This document shows, piece by piece, positions 44,785-55,334 of a stretch of 64,000 nucleotides of DNA (positions are counted from its first letter, which is position 1; the number at the start of each line of letters is the position of its first letter). The position numbers and the translations under genes were made by a program. Source of the stretch: Mesostigma viride (lineage: Eukaryota > Streptophyta > Mesostigmatophyceae > Mesostigmatales > Mesostigmataceae); the NCBI GenBank assembly GCA_009746045.1, contig RPFO01000165.1:5376585-5440584 (forward strand), given 5' to 3'. The notes below the pieces were generated by a model. The model had not been told where the DNA came from, made no database searches, and saw only the letters and a program-made list of their open reading frames with translations.

Positions 44785-44785
44785 A
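43559..44785 (-). pseudogene. L-A LINE reverse transcriptase (best preserved copy)
   Basis: Continuous minus-strand frame starting MEELDGALARLRYDA and covering the whole RT domain: YKKGSAADPGNYRGV, FVDYIKAFDTV (motif A), GVWQGCVLSPYLF (motif B), YADDTTLIES (catalytic), KLLGSWLPD. A one-base slip near 43735 shifts the thumb region. The piggyBac-like insertion then separates the C-terminus, which continues at about 41800 to 41394. RT type and C-terminal KRRRRFDE tail agree with the copy at 30700-32328. Confidence 0.88.
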
Positions 44786-44795
44786 CAGCCTAGTT

Positions 44796-44979
44796 GGCTG
44801 GTTGTTATTAATGCCGAGTTGGCATCTGTTTATTGCCTAGTTGGCATTTTGCCTAGTTGGCATCTGTTTACCCAAACACCTAGTTGGTGTCACCTCTTAT
44901 TATTAATACAAACGAGACTAATTACAAAGGTCCAAGATCTTCCTCCAATACGCACACTTTTTATATGCAGTTTTCAACA
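44796..44979 (+). repeat. 3' LTR, second part
   Basis: Continues the 3' LTR after the LINE insertion and ends TTTTCAACA, followed by the TGCTC target duplication and the host LINE. Confidence 0.9.
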
Positions 44980-44984
44980 TGCTC

Positions 44985-45900
44985 GACGGGACGGAGGTCC
45001 CGTTTCGTGATCGCTTCAAACTGTTGGGAAGCATGCTCCCCGACACCGCCGACGAGTGGACATCCGCATCCGCCTGGCCTGGCCTAGGCTTCGTTCGCTC
45101 AACACCTACTGGCGCTCCAAGGGCCTGGGCGAGCACCGCAAGCGCATGCTCTTCAAGGTCCTCGTCCTCACGGTGCTTACGTATGGCGCCGAGGCATGGA
45201 CACTCACGTACGCGGACCGGCACACTGGCGGCCAAGCTAGACGGCACGGTTTACAGGATGCTCCGCCGGACAGGTCCTGAATGTAGGGTTTTCCCAGCGT
45301 AGGTCATAAGAGTCTTCAGTATCGATCAGGGTGATGCCTCGTATTTCGGACGAGATTAGGCAGCGTAGGATAGCATAATTAGCATTTGTAGGACATGTCG
45401 CTCGCACCAGTCAGGTCGACACCGCCCTTGGTCTGGCCGGCCCCCAGCGGCTTGCATGGCCAACCAGCGGCGGCACATCCTGACCTGGCCTGGCCCCAAC
45501 GGACACTCCTAGAAAGCTAGGTAAACCTGCCATGAATTACATCTGCAGATGTTGCTGGGCGACCTAGTGGTCCCAGCTCATGCAGTTTGAACACCGCATT
45601 CACTAGCTCCCTCTCTCTTCTTTGGACGGCTATGCAGAACAATGAAGAGGTGGCAGAAGATTGTCTAGGCTCACACGCCCCATATGTGATGCAGGCCTTC
45701 TAGGCCATCTCCCCAACCAAGCCGCCCCGTGCGAGCCTGAACGGGATGCATGATCCATCATGGTGCTGCAGGTGCACACTGTGCACCCAGAGCAGGTGAC
45801 AGTTAACATCCTACACCTGCAGGTTGTAGCCCAGACTGTAATAAAAACCCATAGATGCCCCCTTCTCAGGGCTATGTAAGTAAGTAAGTAAGTAAGTACT
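44985..45900 (+). pseudogene. L-D LINE ORF2 3' half, UTR and (TAAG)n tail
   Basis: Resumes at the codons for LDGTEVPFRDRFKLLG and continues through thumb-like TYGAEAWTLT, then to the C-terminal region in broken frames (motifs SDEIRQRR and ARTSQVDTALGLAGPQRL recognisable). The 3' end has a short stem GCCC/GGGC (45855-45875) followed by TAAG repeats to about 45898. The tail differs from L-A although the proteins are related. Confidence 0.78.
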
Positions 45901-46090
45901 TGCGTGTCATGCGCAAAGGCATGCCACGGAGTACTATGCTCCACACGGCAGGGCTATGTGTTACATTGCCCATTCATATATATTGCCCATTCATATATGT
46001 TAATAATATAATTACTTACAGCAGAGTGAAATCACTCAAACCAAAGCAAACGCCCAGCTATAAACCTCTATACAGAGCCATGTAAAATCT
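45901..46090. repeat. Short repeats of GCCCATTCATATAT
   Basis: GCCCATTCATATAT occurs twice at 45968-46000 and similar pieces recur at 46435-46470 on the far side of the next remnant. No gene seen. Confidence 0.5.
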
Positions 46091-46432
46091 CTATACTACG
46101 ATAAGACCAATGGAAACTCCGCTAACGGGAGGAACCTTATAGCCCTGCTGCACCGCAAAATCAGCCCGCGTACGGCGGAGCATGATGTCAGCCATGGCCC
46201 GAGTCAGCGCCACCGACAAGCGCTGACGCCAATATGACGTCCAGGTCCGCGCCGACCATGGGGCCCGCTGGCCCTCCAGGTCCAGCCGGTCCTCCCGGAG
46301 CCGGCAACACTCCTTGAAGAAGGCGGAGGTCAGGGGCCCCATGGCCCCAAACTCCTCCAGGACAAAGGGCACCACACGATGGTGCCCGACGTCGCCGTAG
46401 GCCAGGAGCTTGGCCCGCTCCGCCCGGTCCAT
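46091..46432 (-). pseudogene. Probable C-terminal remnant of a retroelement RT protein
   Basis: A 113-codon frame containing HHRVVPFVLEEFGAMGP and WRQRLSVALTRAMADIML. This pattern (a conserved 'favourable whole-protein end' with a helical SVALQ/TRA tail) is familiar from C-termini of RT proteins in protist and algal genomes. No RT core lies upstream. Isolated by flanking ATATAT-type repeats. Family assignment is tentative. Confidence 0.4.
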
Positions 46433-46499
46433 GGCCCATTCATATATGTGTTACATGGCCCATTCATAACCATGCCCAGGACAACATGCCGGATTTTAA

Positions 46500-48324
46500 C
46501 GGTGACGGAATGCAATATACGAGAATGCTCATAACTTTTGATTCAGAGTCATGAAATTACACCGGGTTGGTCGCAATAGAATCGTCTTCTCAAGACGAAG
46601 TTACACGTTGATACCATTTCCGGCAGCCATCGCCCCAGATTTCGTACGCTATCAGAAAACTCGGCACAGGCAGAGTTCGTCTTTTCCGGATCCAAGCTAT
46701 GGCGGAATCACAGTCAGCAGCCTCCCATCTAGTCACGCAGATGGGGAGGAAACCGCGCCCACCACCATTTCGCAGCTGCTCGCAGATGCGGAAACCTTAG
46801 CGACGCAGCCACCGACTGACGAGGCGGCCATTAACGCCTCCTCCAAGCGGCATTGCTCCGGACCAGCCGACGAGATGGATAGCCAGATCCCTCCGCCATC
46901 GGCTGCATTTTCCAGCGAGGTAATCCGTGAGAAAGCCCCCCTGGACGACGCTATCGACGACGCTGCCTTAACCCAGCGTCTTTCATGCCCGAGCAGGTTG
47001 TACTCGAGCATGCGAGTTCTTTTCGCTTACCGCCGAGCAGGCGCAGGCCATCCTGCGCTTCATGGCCGCCCAGCAGGACCTCCAGCTCTTCGCTCCCGGC
47101 AGGGGCAGGGGGCACCGTTCCAGTGGAAGACATTGTCGACCTGGATGAGCCACAGCTTCGACTTTTTGTATTCTTGAGCCACGCGCAGGCCCCATGCCTC
47201 CGGGCACTCATTGCCGCTTTCCAAGACGCCGATCACGGCACCGTCAACACTCCTAGTGCTTCCCCAGAAGCAGACCTGCAACAGCTCAACCAGAAAGTCG
47301 CGGACATGGCTGCCCACTGCCCAGCTACCTAGGCGACCTGTCAACTGCTCTGCGCCAGGACACCGCCGAGCTACGCACCAGCATGGCTGAGGTGAAGGCA
47401 GCCCTGGCCACCTCGCCCCAGCAAGCCGCCGGCCCATCGCCTCCCAGCTATGCTGGCCACCATGGTGAAGCAGGCGGGCATTGCTGATTATGATGGTGGA
47501 CGCTGCACGGAGCTGGGGGGAAGCGGCCCACAAGACCGCAGTTGAGGAAGACCAACGATCACGCAGTATTGTGGTACGTTATTTCGAAGTCGTGGGTCCC
47601 CAGGAAACGGACCTCATGCTTGCACAACGCCTGCACCAGAACCTCATAGCGGGCCGGCTTCATTTGGGCAACGACCGCATCCGCCGGCATTGAGTCGGCA
47701 GCATGGATGGCAGGCCGGCCAACCTGGCCCCATCCGGGTGACCTCCACGAGCGTGGCCAGCAAGGTGAAAGTACTGCAGGCCCGCAAGCTCCTGGGCGGG
47801 CGAGGAGCGCCCAGCATCGATTGACGATCTACTCTCCCCAGCCCAGCTCGTCATCGAGAACGGCTTGCTGCAGGGCAGCGAGGCAGCGGTCAAGGCCAGG
47901 CGCGACGGCATTCGCACCTACGTCCCCTTGTCAACCACACCCCCGTTCTTTTCCATGATCGACGGGAAGCGCACGGATGTGCAGGCTCCTAACAAGCGGC
48001 ACAAGCCACGCCCCAAGCCAGCCCCAGCTGCATCGTCGTCGTCAACGCACGTCCCCGGTATGGAGGGCGCCCGGTAAGGGCACACCCTCGCGGCCTCGCA
48101 TTACAATAGGCTTTGGGCACAGCCTTTATTAATAAACAAGCCCCTTTCCATCCCCATGTCGCACCGTGCGAGCATGATCAGGATGCAAGGTCTCCAGGCA
48201 CGCTGCGGTCAACCCTCCCGCCAATTTACCAGCCTCACACCGTTGCCTCCTGGCCCGCCTTGTCAGAGCGGGACTGAGGCTCAGTCGACACGCCAGCGAC
48301 CCCAGACAGGACGGAGACGACGAA
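46500..48324 (+). pseudogene. LINE with ORF1 only: 5' UTR plus decayed ORF1
   Basis: The first 200 bases match the 5' UTR of the L-C element at 58650-58860 (CATAACTTTTGATTCAG and following). ORF1 then starts near 46699 and runs through several frames. Recognisable parts are a segment with DEPQLRLFVFLSHAQAP, a helical coiled region (LQQLNQKVADMAAH, TALRQDTAELRTSMAEVKAAL), a strand IVVRYFEVVGPQETD, and a C-terminal domain SIDDLLSPAQLVIENGLL. The last is the L1-ORF1p-type pattern also seen at 61716-62777. It ends KRHKPRPKPAPAA before 48076. No ORF2 follows; the 3' region ends at a (TTAA)n run. Confidence 0.6.
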
Positions 48325-48352
48325 TATTAATTAATTAATTAATTAATTAATA
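48325..48352. repeat. (TTAA)n shared by two converging elements
   Basis: Seven or so palindromic TTAA units form the 3' tail of the plus-strand ORF1 element on the left. They are also the tail of the minus-strand half-LINE on the right. Confidence 0.8.
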
Positions 48353-49575
48353 AAACACTTGCTCCCGTTGGGGAGTCACGGAGCACCGAAGTGCTTTTAA
48401 TCCCTGTGTGTGCACAACAGGAGAAAGGGCAGAGACCCCCAGTCTCCTTCATGCCAAAGGCATGCCACAGCTGCATTCGGGCGCGCTAGCTAAACGGACA
48501 TGCTAACGATCCGGCAATCTGTGGGTGCAATAAGACCCATGTGAGTGCATATCATAACAAGGAGCGTGGGCAAGTAATCTGATCGAAGCCAGGACGTAGC
48601 ATGGCTGTACAAGGACTAAGCTAAGGCTATGGCTGGTTGTGTTCCGTGCGTTAGCAGGGCATGTGACTAGGTATGATGGCTAGGCTAGTAGGCAAACATT
48701 CTAAGCATGGCTGCCATGGAGGCAGTGACTACCAATGAAGTCAAGCTAGGGCTACAAGCTATTCTAGCCCGCTGGGGGCGTCCACATCTTGTGGTTGATC
48801 ATCAGGTCCCCGCCCCTCCAGTACACCTTGGGCTTCTGGGGGAGTCCTGCTTGTGGCGGAGGTATTCAGGCCACAGGTCACGTCGCTGCTGCTGCTGAGC
48901 GGGGGTCAGGTCGTCGTCCAGCGTCCAGGTGAGGTCGTGCAACCGCTTGCGACGAGAGAGGAACCGCTGCTTGTCCTCACGGGAGGGGAAGGTGAGCAGG
49001 ACTGGTGGGGGAGCCGCCTTGTCCCGTGAGTGGGGAAGGCGGTGGCACCCACGCAGTTCTACTTCACCTACCAGGCCCATGAGGGTAAGGAGCTGGTCCT
49101 TAAGCTCGTCGGCAAGGGAGGTTGACGTCTCACCTGGCTTCTGGGGGAAACGACGCAGCACCACCCGGCAGTCGCGGCGGGCGCGGTCGGTGGCCTCCCG
49201 TTGTTGAGCGTGGCGCAGGTCTTCAAGCTCCTGGAGCTTCGTAGCGATGGCGTCGGTGGTGGAGGCGGTCGCTGTCCGCAGCAGGTTCGCATAGGAGAGG
49301 GGCGGGAGGTCACCAGCATCCAGCCAGGGTGGCTGCCGGATGCATGCGATGGTGGCCGTCTGCTCCGCTATCTTTGGGACCTGTGAGGCCAAGGCCTCGA
49401 TGTGGGCGGTGATGGCTTCAAACTTCTTCATGAGCACGCCGCACTTGCCCTCCACCTGGTTTAGGCAAGAGACAAGTGCAGCGTGCGTCTCAGATGCCTC
49501 AGTGCGCCGCGGTGTGCAGCGTCGTGAACTGGGGCTGGAGCTTGTGGACGACCTTGGTTTCCACACGACGCATAT
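48353..49575 (-). pseudogene. Half-LINE (ORF1-only), 5'-truncated copy
   Basis: Minus-strand homologue of the intact element at 61253-62804. The 3' hairpin is at 48361-48385 and a non-coding 3' region reaches about 48800. ORF1 then runs back to about 49575, where similarity stops at VETKVVHKLQPQF. Coiled-coil, RRM-like (DCRVVLRRFP; VLLTFPSREDKQRF) and C-terminal (LDDDLTPAQQQQRRDLWP) parts are present. Small indels near 49490 and 48840 break the frame. Confidence 0.8.
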
Positions 49576-49619
49576 CCGCCCTGAAAGATAGACTCCATGC
49601 GTTGAAAAGCATTGAACCC

Positions 49620-49647
49620 CAATCCCCCCCCCCCCCCCCCCCCCCCT
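49620..49647. repeat. Long poly-C tract
   Basis: About 22 uninterrupted C within a C-rich stretch between the minus-strand half-LINE and the plus-strand L-B element. TATAAATAG at about 49721 could be a TATA box for the L-B copy. Confidence 0.7.
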
Positions 49648-49743
49648 CTACCCCCGGACCCCCACCTCCAGCACAGTACCCTTCTGCACCCCCACCTCCA
49701 CGTACCCCCACCCCCCCGCTATAAATAGGGCAACGGCCCATTC

Positions 49744-51410
49744 TTGGTATGGGCTAGCTTTAATGTGCGTACCCTCCCTGCAGATCCTTCTACGAGCGGC
49801 GGCACCCCAGCACGCCAACGCGTCGACGAGCTGATCGCCTTGTGCGCCCGGACAACAAGATCGCCGTCCTCGGGGTCCAGGAGCATCGGCGCACCTTCGA
49901 CCCTCAGCAAGGGGTCAACGGTCTTCTGGTCGACGACCTCCGCGCGGGCTGGCGGTTCCATTATGGTGGAGGCGACGCGCCGGGTCAAGGTGGTGTGGGC
50001 CTCTTGTGCTCACCGGCAGCATCAGCTCACCTCCAGTCCGCATCGTGCTGAAATCCCCGCGTGTGCTAGTGGCCACTTTTTCGGCCACTGAAGGCCATTC
50101 TCACCACACGCTAGCTTACCGTTATCGTGGGAATAATCATATGCACCACATGCGGGTCGAGCTCAGGCGGAACGTGAGGCCTTCTTCCGCGCCCTCAAGG
50201 AGGTGGAGCCGGCCAGCATCCCAGCTTGGCACTTCCTGGTTATGCTGGTCGACGCCATGCAACGCCACGCTGCCAGTCATGGCACTGGGGGCGCTCAGTA
50301 CTCCCTCTTCAACACGACAGCCAACGGTAACACGGCTCTCTTTGCGGATCTGTTGGCAGAATCTGCGCTGGTTGCATGCAATGCTTCATTCGCACGCCCC
50401 GCCCAGCACTCTTGCCACCTTTTTTGGGCCGTCGGATCGGGTGGTGTACGTGCCTTGACTATCAAGGAGACAACCAGCGTACGGGCGATATCTGCGTACG
50501 CCGGGCTCAGCGCCCCTCCGTTGTCGATGCTCGCGTGCTGCAAGATTCTGTCAGCACATTGGAATCTGATCACCGTCTCGTGCTCGCCTGCATCAGATTG
50601 CGGTTTCCTGGCGTGAAACCGTCGCGACAACTGGCGCCTCAGCCAGATCTCAAGGTGCTCCGGATTGTACTGAAGGATGCCGACAAGATGTCAGCAGAGG
50701 AGCAGGCCGCTATGACGCACCGGGACGACTTCCTGGCAGTCTTCGACGCCAGGGGCAGTCGCCAGCATTTACACGCCATTCCGCCCCCGGGTGACTTTTC
50801 AGTGATCCTCCGCGGTATCGCTGCCAAGTATCGTCTGGCTGCCCGCACCCTCCCCTCCTTGCCTCCGCGCCGACAGCTTGCTGTCCACCGCCACGCACCG
50901 ACAGTGGTCGCCGCTAGGCAGATGCTCCGCCGCAACAGGGACCCGACTGCCAAGCCAGGGCTGCAAGCGGCTCTGCGGGTCGCCTACGAGCAGGCCGAGA
51001 AGGCAGACGCTCAGCAGATGGTCAAGGACCTGCGCAGCTGCCAGCAGAAGCACGATGGCAAGTGGGCCTGGTTCTGGTACAAGCGCCTCGGGCACCCGGA
51101 CGGCCTCGGCCGGCCTCACCGCCACGATGTTCCCGGCGCACCGGCCAAGCGGCTTCGTACCTGGGCCGCGGCCACTGCCGAGGTCGGGGCGGGACAGCTG
51201 CGCCGCCCCCGCCCCTGCCGCCGCCGCCGCCCGCCCGGCTGCCCTGGCCCGGGTGGCCCAGCCGGCTCCGACGAGATTCTGGCCGCGGTCGTGAAACTTG
51301 CAGCCGAGTTCGAGGACACTGGTGTCATGCTGCTCTTCCGGGATATCTGCAACCGCATTCTGCTGGCGTCGCAACCGCCCCCAGCGCCGCCTAGCTAGAA
51401 CACAGTTTTC
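49744..51410 (+). pseudogene. L-B LINE ORF2 N-terminal half: AP-endonuclease and linker, frameshifted
   Basis: Endonuclease blocks are readable in order across three frames: WASFNVRTL (first Asn), IAVLGVQEHRR (catalytic Glu block), GVGLLCSP, SPRVLVATFSA, and ESDHRLVLACIRLRF, which holds the terminal SDH motif of APE-type nucleases (about 50561). The expected GDFNA block between 50230 and 50290 is degraded. The linker DLKVLRIVLKDADKM follows, with a Pro/Arg-rich region to about 51250. At least four indels are needed to read it through. Confidence 0.8.
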
Positions 51411-52800
51411 GCACGATGCTGTACAAGAACAAGGGGTCGCCTGCCGACCCCGGTAACTACAGAGGGGTGTGCATTCAAAGCGCCCCCCTCAAGCTTCTCA
51501 TGCGGCTCATCCTGAACCGCCTGCGCACGGCCCTGGACGGTCACCTCAGCGAGACTCAGCACGGCTTCCGTTCAGGTCGCAACACAGTACATGCGCTCTT
51601 CGCTACTCGCCGCCTTGTGGAAGAATTAACTGCAACGCCTTCAGCCTGGTGAGTCCCCTCTGCACCTTGTGCTGGTGGACTTCATCAAAGCGTTCGATTC
51701 GGTTCTCTGGCCTGCGCTGTGGGACTTCCTCGAGCTGTTCCGGATCCCCCGCCCCCTTATTGCTGTCATCCGCAACCTGTATGAAGGGTCCACCACTTCG
51801 GTGCGCACTTCCTACGGGGCCACGCCACCATGCCCTTTACAGAAGGGTGTGTGGCAGGGCTGCGTGCTGTCGCCCTACCTGTTCATTATTGTGGTCGAAT
51901 TCATACGTAATGATTCAGGCGCGCAAGCGATTTGCCCGCATCGTGTGTAGGGAACCAGGGGTGCAGGTTGCTAACAAATTCTGGCATGGCGGGGCAGAAA
52001 CAGGGATTCGGCTGGCGGACATCATCTATGCGGACGACACCACCCTCTTCGAGGACACTGAGCACGTGCACACGTGGCTTGACTGCCTGGCAATCGAGGC
52101 CCGCGCAGTAGGGCTTGAGGTCAGCAAGAAGACAGAGGCTAGATGGCGATTGGGCTCACTCAGCCACCGCCAGCCCTCTTTCTCCCGTTGACGGCTCTCG
52201 AGTCCTGTATCGGGACCGCGTCAAGTTGCTGGGCAGCCTCCTCCCCAGCTGCGAGGCTGATGTGGACCACCGCATCTCCCTCGCCTGGCACGCTTTACGC
52301 CAATACCGGGCCCTGTGGCGCAAGCCCCTGGGCAAGATACAGAAACAGGACCTGTTTAAGGTCCTCGTCCTCCCTGTTCTTACGTACGGGGCCGAGACGT
52401 GGACCCTCACCGCCGACCTGGCCCGCAAGCTGGACGGCGCGGTCACCAACATGCTGCGATCCATTTTCCGAGTAGGCTATGCTGCTCATGTCCGCAATGA
52501 GGACCTGTATCTCGGCATGCCATATATCACAAGCAGCTAGTAGGGCGCCTGCAGCTAGTAGGGCACTTAGCTCGCACCAACCAGGTAGACACCTCACGTG
52601 GCCCCCCCGCGGGACTGCGCCCAGCTCAGCCTGGCCGGCACCTCCTGACGTGGGCCGGGCCCCGTGATGCTAGACGCCGCAAGGCCCGCACCTTCAAAGA
52701 ACAGCTAGTAGAGGACATGGGGGGCCTAGGCCTCTCCGTGATTTGGAAAAAGATGATGGAAAAGGCCAAGTGGGCCCAGGTCATAGAGGACCGGTAGGAC
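51411..52800 (+). pseudogene. L-B LINE reverse transcriptase half, frameshifted
   Basis: Starts MLYKNKGSPADPGNYRGVC and continues GFRSGRNTVHALFATRRL. After a frame change it reads VDFIKAFDSVLWPALW (motif A), KGVWQGCVLSPYLF (motif B), then YADDTTLF (about 52028, catalytic), KLLGSLLPSC and LTYGAETWTLTADLARKLDG. It ends VIWKKMMEKAKWAQVIED with a stop near 52795. Frame breaks lie near 51640, 51900 and 52140. Confidence 0.87.
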
Positions 52801-52880
52801 TGTTTGCACCCATCCATCCATCGGCTTGCTGCGTGACTCCCCAATGGGAGCACGAGCCTAATTAATTAATTAATTAATTC
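52801..52880 (+). repeat. L-B 3' UTR end: hairpin plus (TTAA)n
   Basis: A very short UTR (about 80 nt after the stop) with CCATCCATCC, the stem-loop at about 52826-52852 and (TTAA)n to 52879. Confidence 0.85.
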
Positions 52881-52893
52881 GCGGCGTGTGGTG

Positions 52894-53203
52894 GTATCAA
52901 GCAGACAACCAGCGCAGGCCAGAAATCGGGAGAATCTGGACCATGGTAGCTCAAGCCTGCCATAATCTTCTCCGCGTTTTCGAGTCGTTCAGGATCATGA
53001 ATATGAATGGAGATGGAAATGTGTAGCCTTGTGTTTTGAAATCATGGCTGGATCATGTGTAGCGCGACTAGATGACCTAGACAGTGGCGCTGGAAACCGC
53101 GTGATTGATCAGGGCGTGTGTTTCCAGCCTAACTGGCCGGGAGTGTCTAGTGGTGAGCACCATTGCTGCGATCACTCTCCCACCATTTACGAGGAAATAG
53201 CCA
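52894..53203 (+). repeat. R4 dispersed repeat, copy A
   Basis: A roughly 310-bp segment starting GACAACCAGCGCAGGCC, with copies at 58099-58512 (plus) and 60885-61252 joined to 62805-62862 (minus). It contains a frame reading LDDLD.GAGN and GVSSGEHHCCD that is conserved in all three copies. Whether this is coding or just young repeat similarity is unclear. Confidence 0.75.
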
Positions 53204-53877
53204 GCAATAGAATATACCCATCAAGGGATGCTTTATTCTTCTCATAAGATGTGAGCACCCATATATTTTCTCACTTGCAGCCATCCGGCAGATGGCTGCA
53301 AGTGTTCAGGCTTCATGAGTTTCCTGACAGATATCAATTGGCCATGCAAAGTTTGCATGCCATGCAGCCAGCATCCGCTCTCACTACAAGCATCAGGCAC
53401 CAAAAACTCGTATGAGGAGATGAACGTTCATTACCCATCAAACCGTGCACAACTGACCACATAAACAAAACATAAGTCTTGCTTTTTTTCCCCCTATTCC
53501 TGCATGACAACCTTCCCCTAACTAAAGAAGCACGCGGCATGCAGGTATGCAGACCGCGCAACTGCGCCCGCAGCCTCGCGCACATCTGCAAGATACATAT
53601 GCAGAATCGAAGAGACACAAAATGGGTTGATAAGCTGCCACACAGTAGCGAGGCTGCGACCAAACTAAATTACGGAATTTGGATTCGGCATCAGGACACT
53701 AAAGTTATCCACAGTGTAATTCGGATGCAAATTACCCATGTGTTGTGAAGGCTCATCACATGCCATCCATCAGACTATACGACAAGGTGGTTACAGTTGC
53801 AATAAACAGATGCTCCCAATAAACGAACATTTATTACATGTAGACGAGATTATCCACACTTACACCAGGAACAGTGC
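53204..53877. other. Intergenic stretch, no gene seen
   Basis: AT-rich, with only short random frames on both strands. Confidence 0.5.
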
Positions 53878-53977
53878 TCACTCAGTATGAGTAGAAGGTA
53901 ATTTATAGCCTCAGCGGGTCACACGCTGGCAAGCGAGCAATCCTCAGGAGCGCTTTATTTTGACATCCTCGTGGCAC
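53878..53977. ncRNA. Candidate structured element, copy 1 (covarying hairpin)
   Basis: Shares with 54113-54214 the blocks CTCAGTATGAGTAGAAGGTA, GCCTCA, TGGCAAG and GGAGCGCTTTATTTT. The central hairpin is CGCT-GGCA-AGCG here and GACT-GGCA-AGTC in the other copy, so both sides of the stem changed together while the loop stayed. No known RNA family recognised and strand unknown. Confidence 0.35.
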
Positions 53978-54112
53978 CAAACATCTTAACACAATAGCTG
54001 CTTCAAAACTATAACACAATAGCTGCTTAAAAACTGCAAGCATACGGCTCTGTAATAACCAAGCGGCTGAAGAATACGTTTCAAAACATGCAAAACAAGG
54101 ATAGAATATCGT

Positions 54113-54214
54113 CACTCAGTATGAGTAGAAGGTATGTTTTGGCCTCAACGAGAATCTGACTGGCAAGTCAGTATCCCTCGGGAGCGCTTTATTTTTACAT
54201 CCCCGTGACTTTTG
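54113..54214. ncRNA. Candidate structured element, copy 2 (covarying hairpin)
   Basis: Diverged direct copy of 53878-53977, about 235 bp away. The central hairpin is extended here to CTGACT-GGCA-AGTCAG. Confidence 0.35.
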
Positions 54215-55334
54215 TATTCCCATGGCGCAGCAGCCGGCACACAGCCGGAATGTAGCTTTGCCATCAAGCATTACGTACGACATGAGGACGAGGCATTCGA
54301 AAACGAGGTGTACCTACCTTGATTACCAGCTGTTTTTGCCGAGGTCTCCATGATTAGGATATTAAGCGTTGTCACTCAACTCAGCTATTTCTCGAAAATA
54401 CAAAGACGCCCAGCCGATATCACAACGTACTTGACACAGTGTGTGCCATCGTACTGAGTGAAAACGGTAGAACTCCCTGGATATTCAAAACTTTGACAAT
54501 GCGCAGCCCTAACACGTGGGCTTCGAAAATGACAGCGATGGTAGACGTCGCACGACAAGTAGTTTGCCAGCCGCCATGGACAGCAGTTTAGTTTCCGACC
54601 TCACCATCCACGTCCTCTACAGTCAGGGCGGTGTCTGCTGCTGCGGCGTTGGACCCGACAACAACAACGACAACAACAAAACAGGCAGCGGTGCCGGGCG
54701 TCGGTTTGGCGGCGTTGGGCTTACGTGGCGCGGCGCGAGGTGCCTCACCCGTCAGCAGCATCCGATCTGCCCAGCTTCCCTTTGCGACTTGTGAACATCC
54801 TGTGCTCTGGGTTCGCCGACGCCAGCCTAGCCGCGCAAGACGTGGAAGCCCGTAGAAAATTTTTGGCAGAAGGGGCCAGATAAACCTGCGATTGAGGTGA
54901 CCCCCAATCCAATTCTTTCAGTTCGGCCCCGTACGGCCCACTTTTCTCGCCGCTGGTTGGCTGGTTTCGCGGGGCTATCTTGTGGGCTGTCTTAAACCTC
55001 ACAACGCGAGCCTTCACGTGCTTTGCCGATCAACCTCCGCCATCTCCACCCGCCACTCAACCGCACTCAAAAGGTATGAGCAGTATTCCGCTATCGCTAG
55101 ATCGTTCATTTACTTTGGAAATGGGAGCAGGGATAGCATCATAACGGATCGCGGTCTTCTTACGCGTGTTTTTCCGCTCATGGCTATGCAGCCTTCCGCT
55201 CTCGCGGCTCCGTTCAATTTGGATCCTTCATGTAGCCCACATCGTGAGATGCGTTCAACTTCCGTGTCAGCTGACGCAAGATTACGCTGTTTTGTGTTTA
55301 TTCCTGCCTGTCCTACACTTTCATTCGATAGCAG
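54215..55334. other. Upstream region of psbR
   Basis: No convincing gene. A 92-codon frame at 54516-54794 contains an (ACAACAACG)-type run and no known motif. The promoter and 5' UTR of psbR must lie in the last few hundred bases; no clear TATA box was seen. Confidence 0.4.

Larger units (their letters stand above)
38749..44979 (+). mobile_element. Gag-only LTR retrotransposon (TR-GAG-like), 3' LTR split by a LINE
   Basis: 5' LTR 38749-39392 and 3' LTR 40815-41268 plus 44796-44979. Both start TGTCAGAATG and end TTTTCAACA. The target duplication TGCTC lies at 38744-38748 and 44980-44984. A primer-binding site TGGTATCGGGATG starts right after the 5' LTR, matching initiator-Met tRNA type sites over its first seven bases. 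Only about 1.4 kb lies between the LTRs, and it encodes a Gag protein. Protease, integrase and RT are absent, so replication needs a partner in trans. I found about six substitutions and two small indels between the LTRs, so the insertion is young. Confidence 0.9.

Noticed and set aside
54516-54794. Short gene upstream of psbR
   Set aside because: Two overlapping frames compete, both carrying an ACAACAACG-run artefact; no motif or splice structure supports either.
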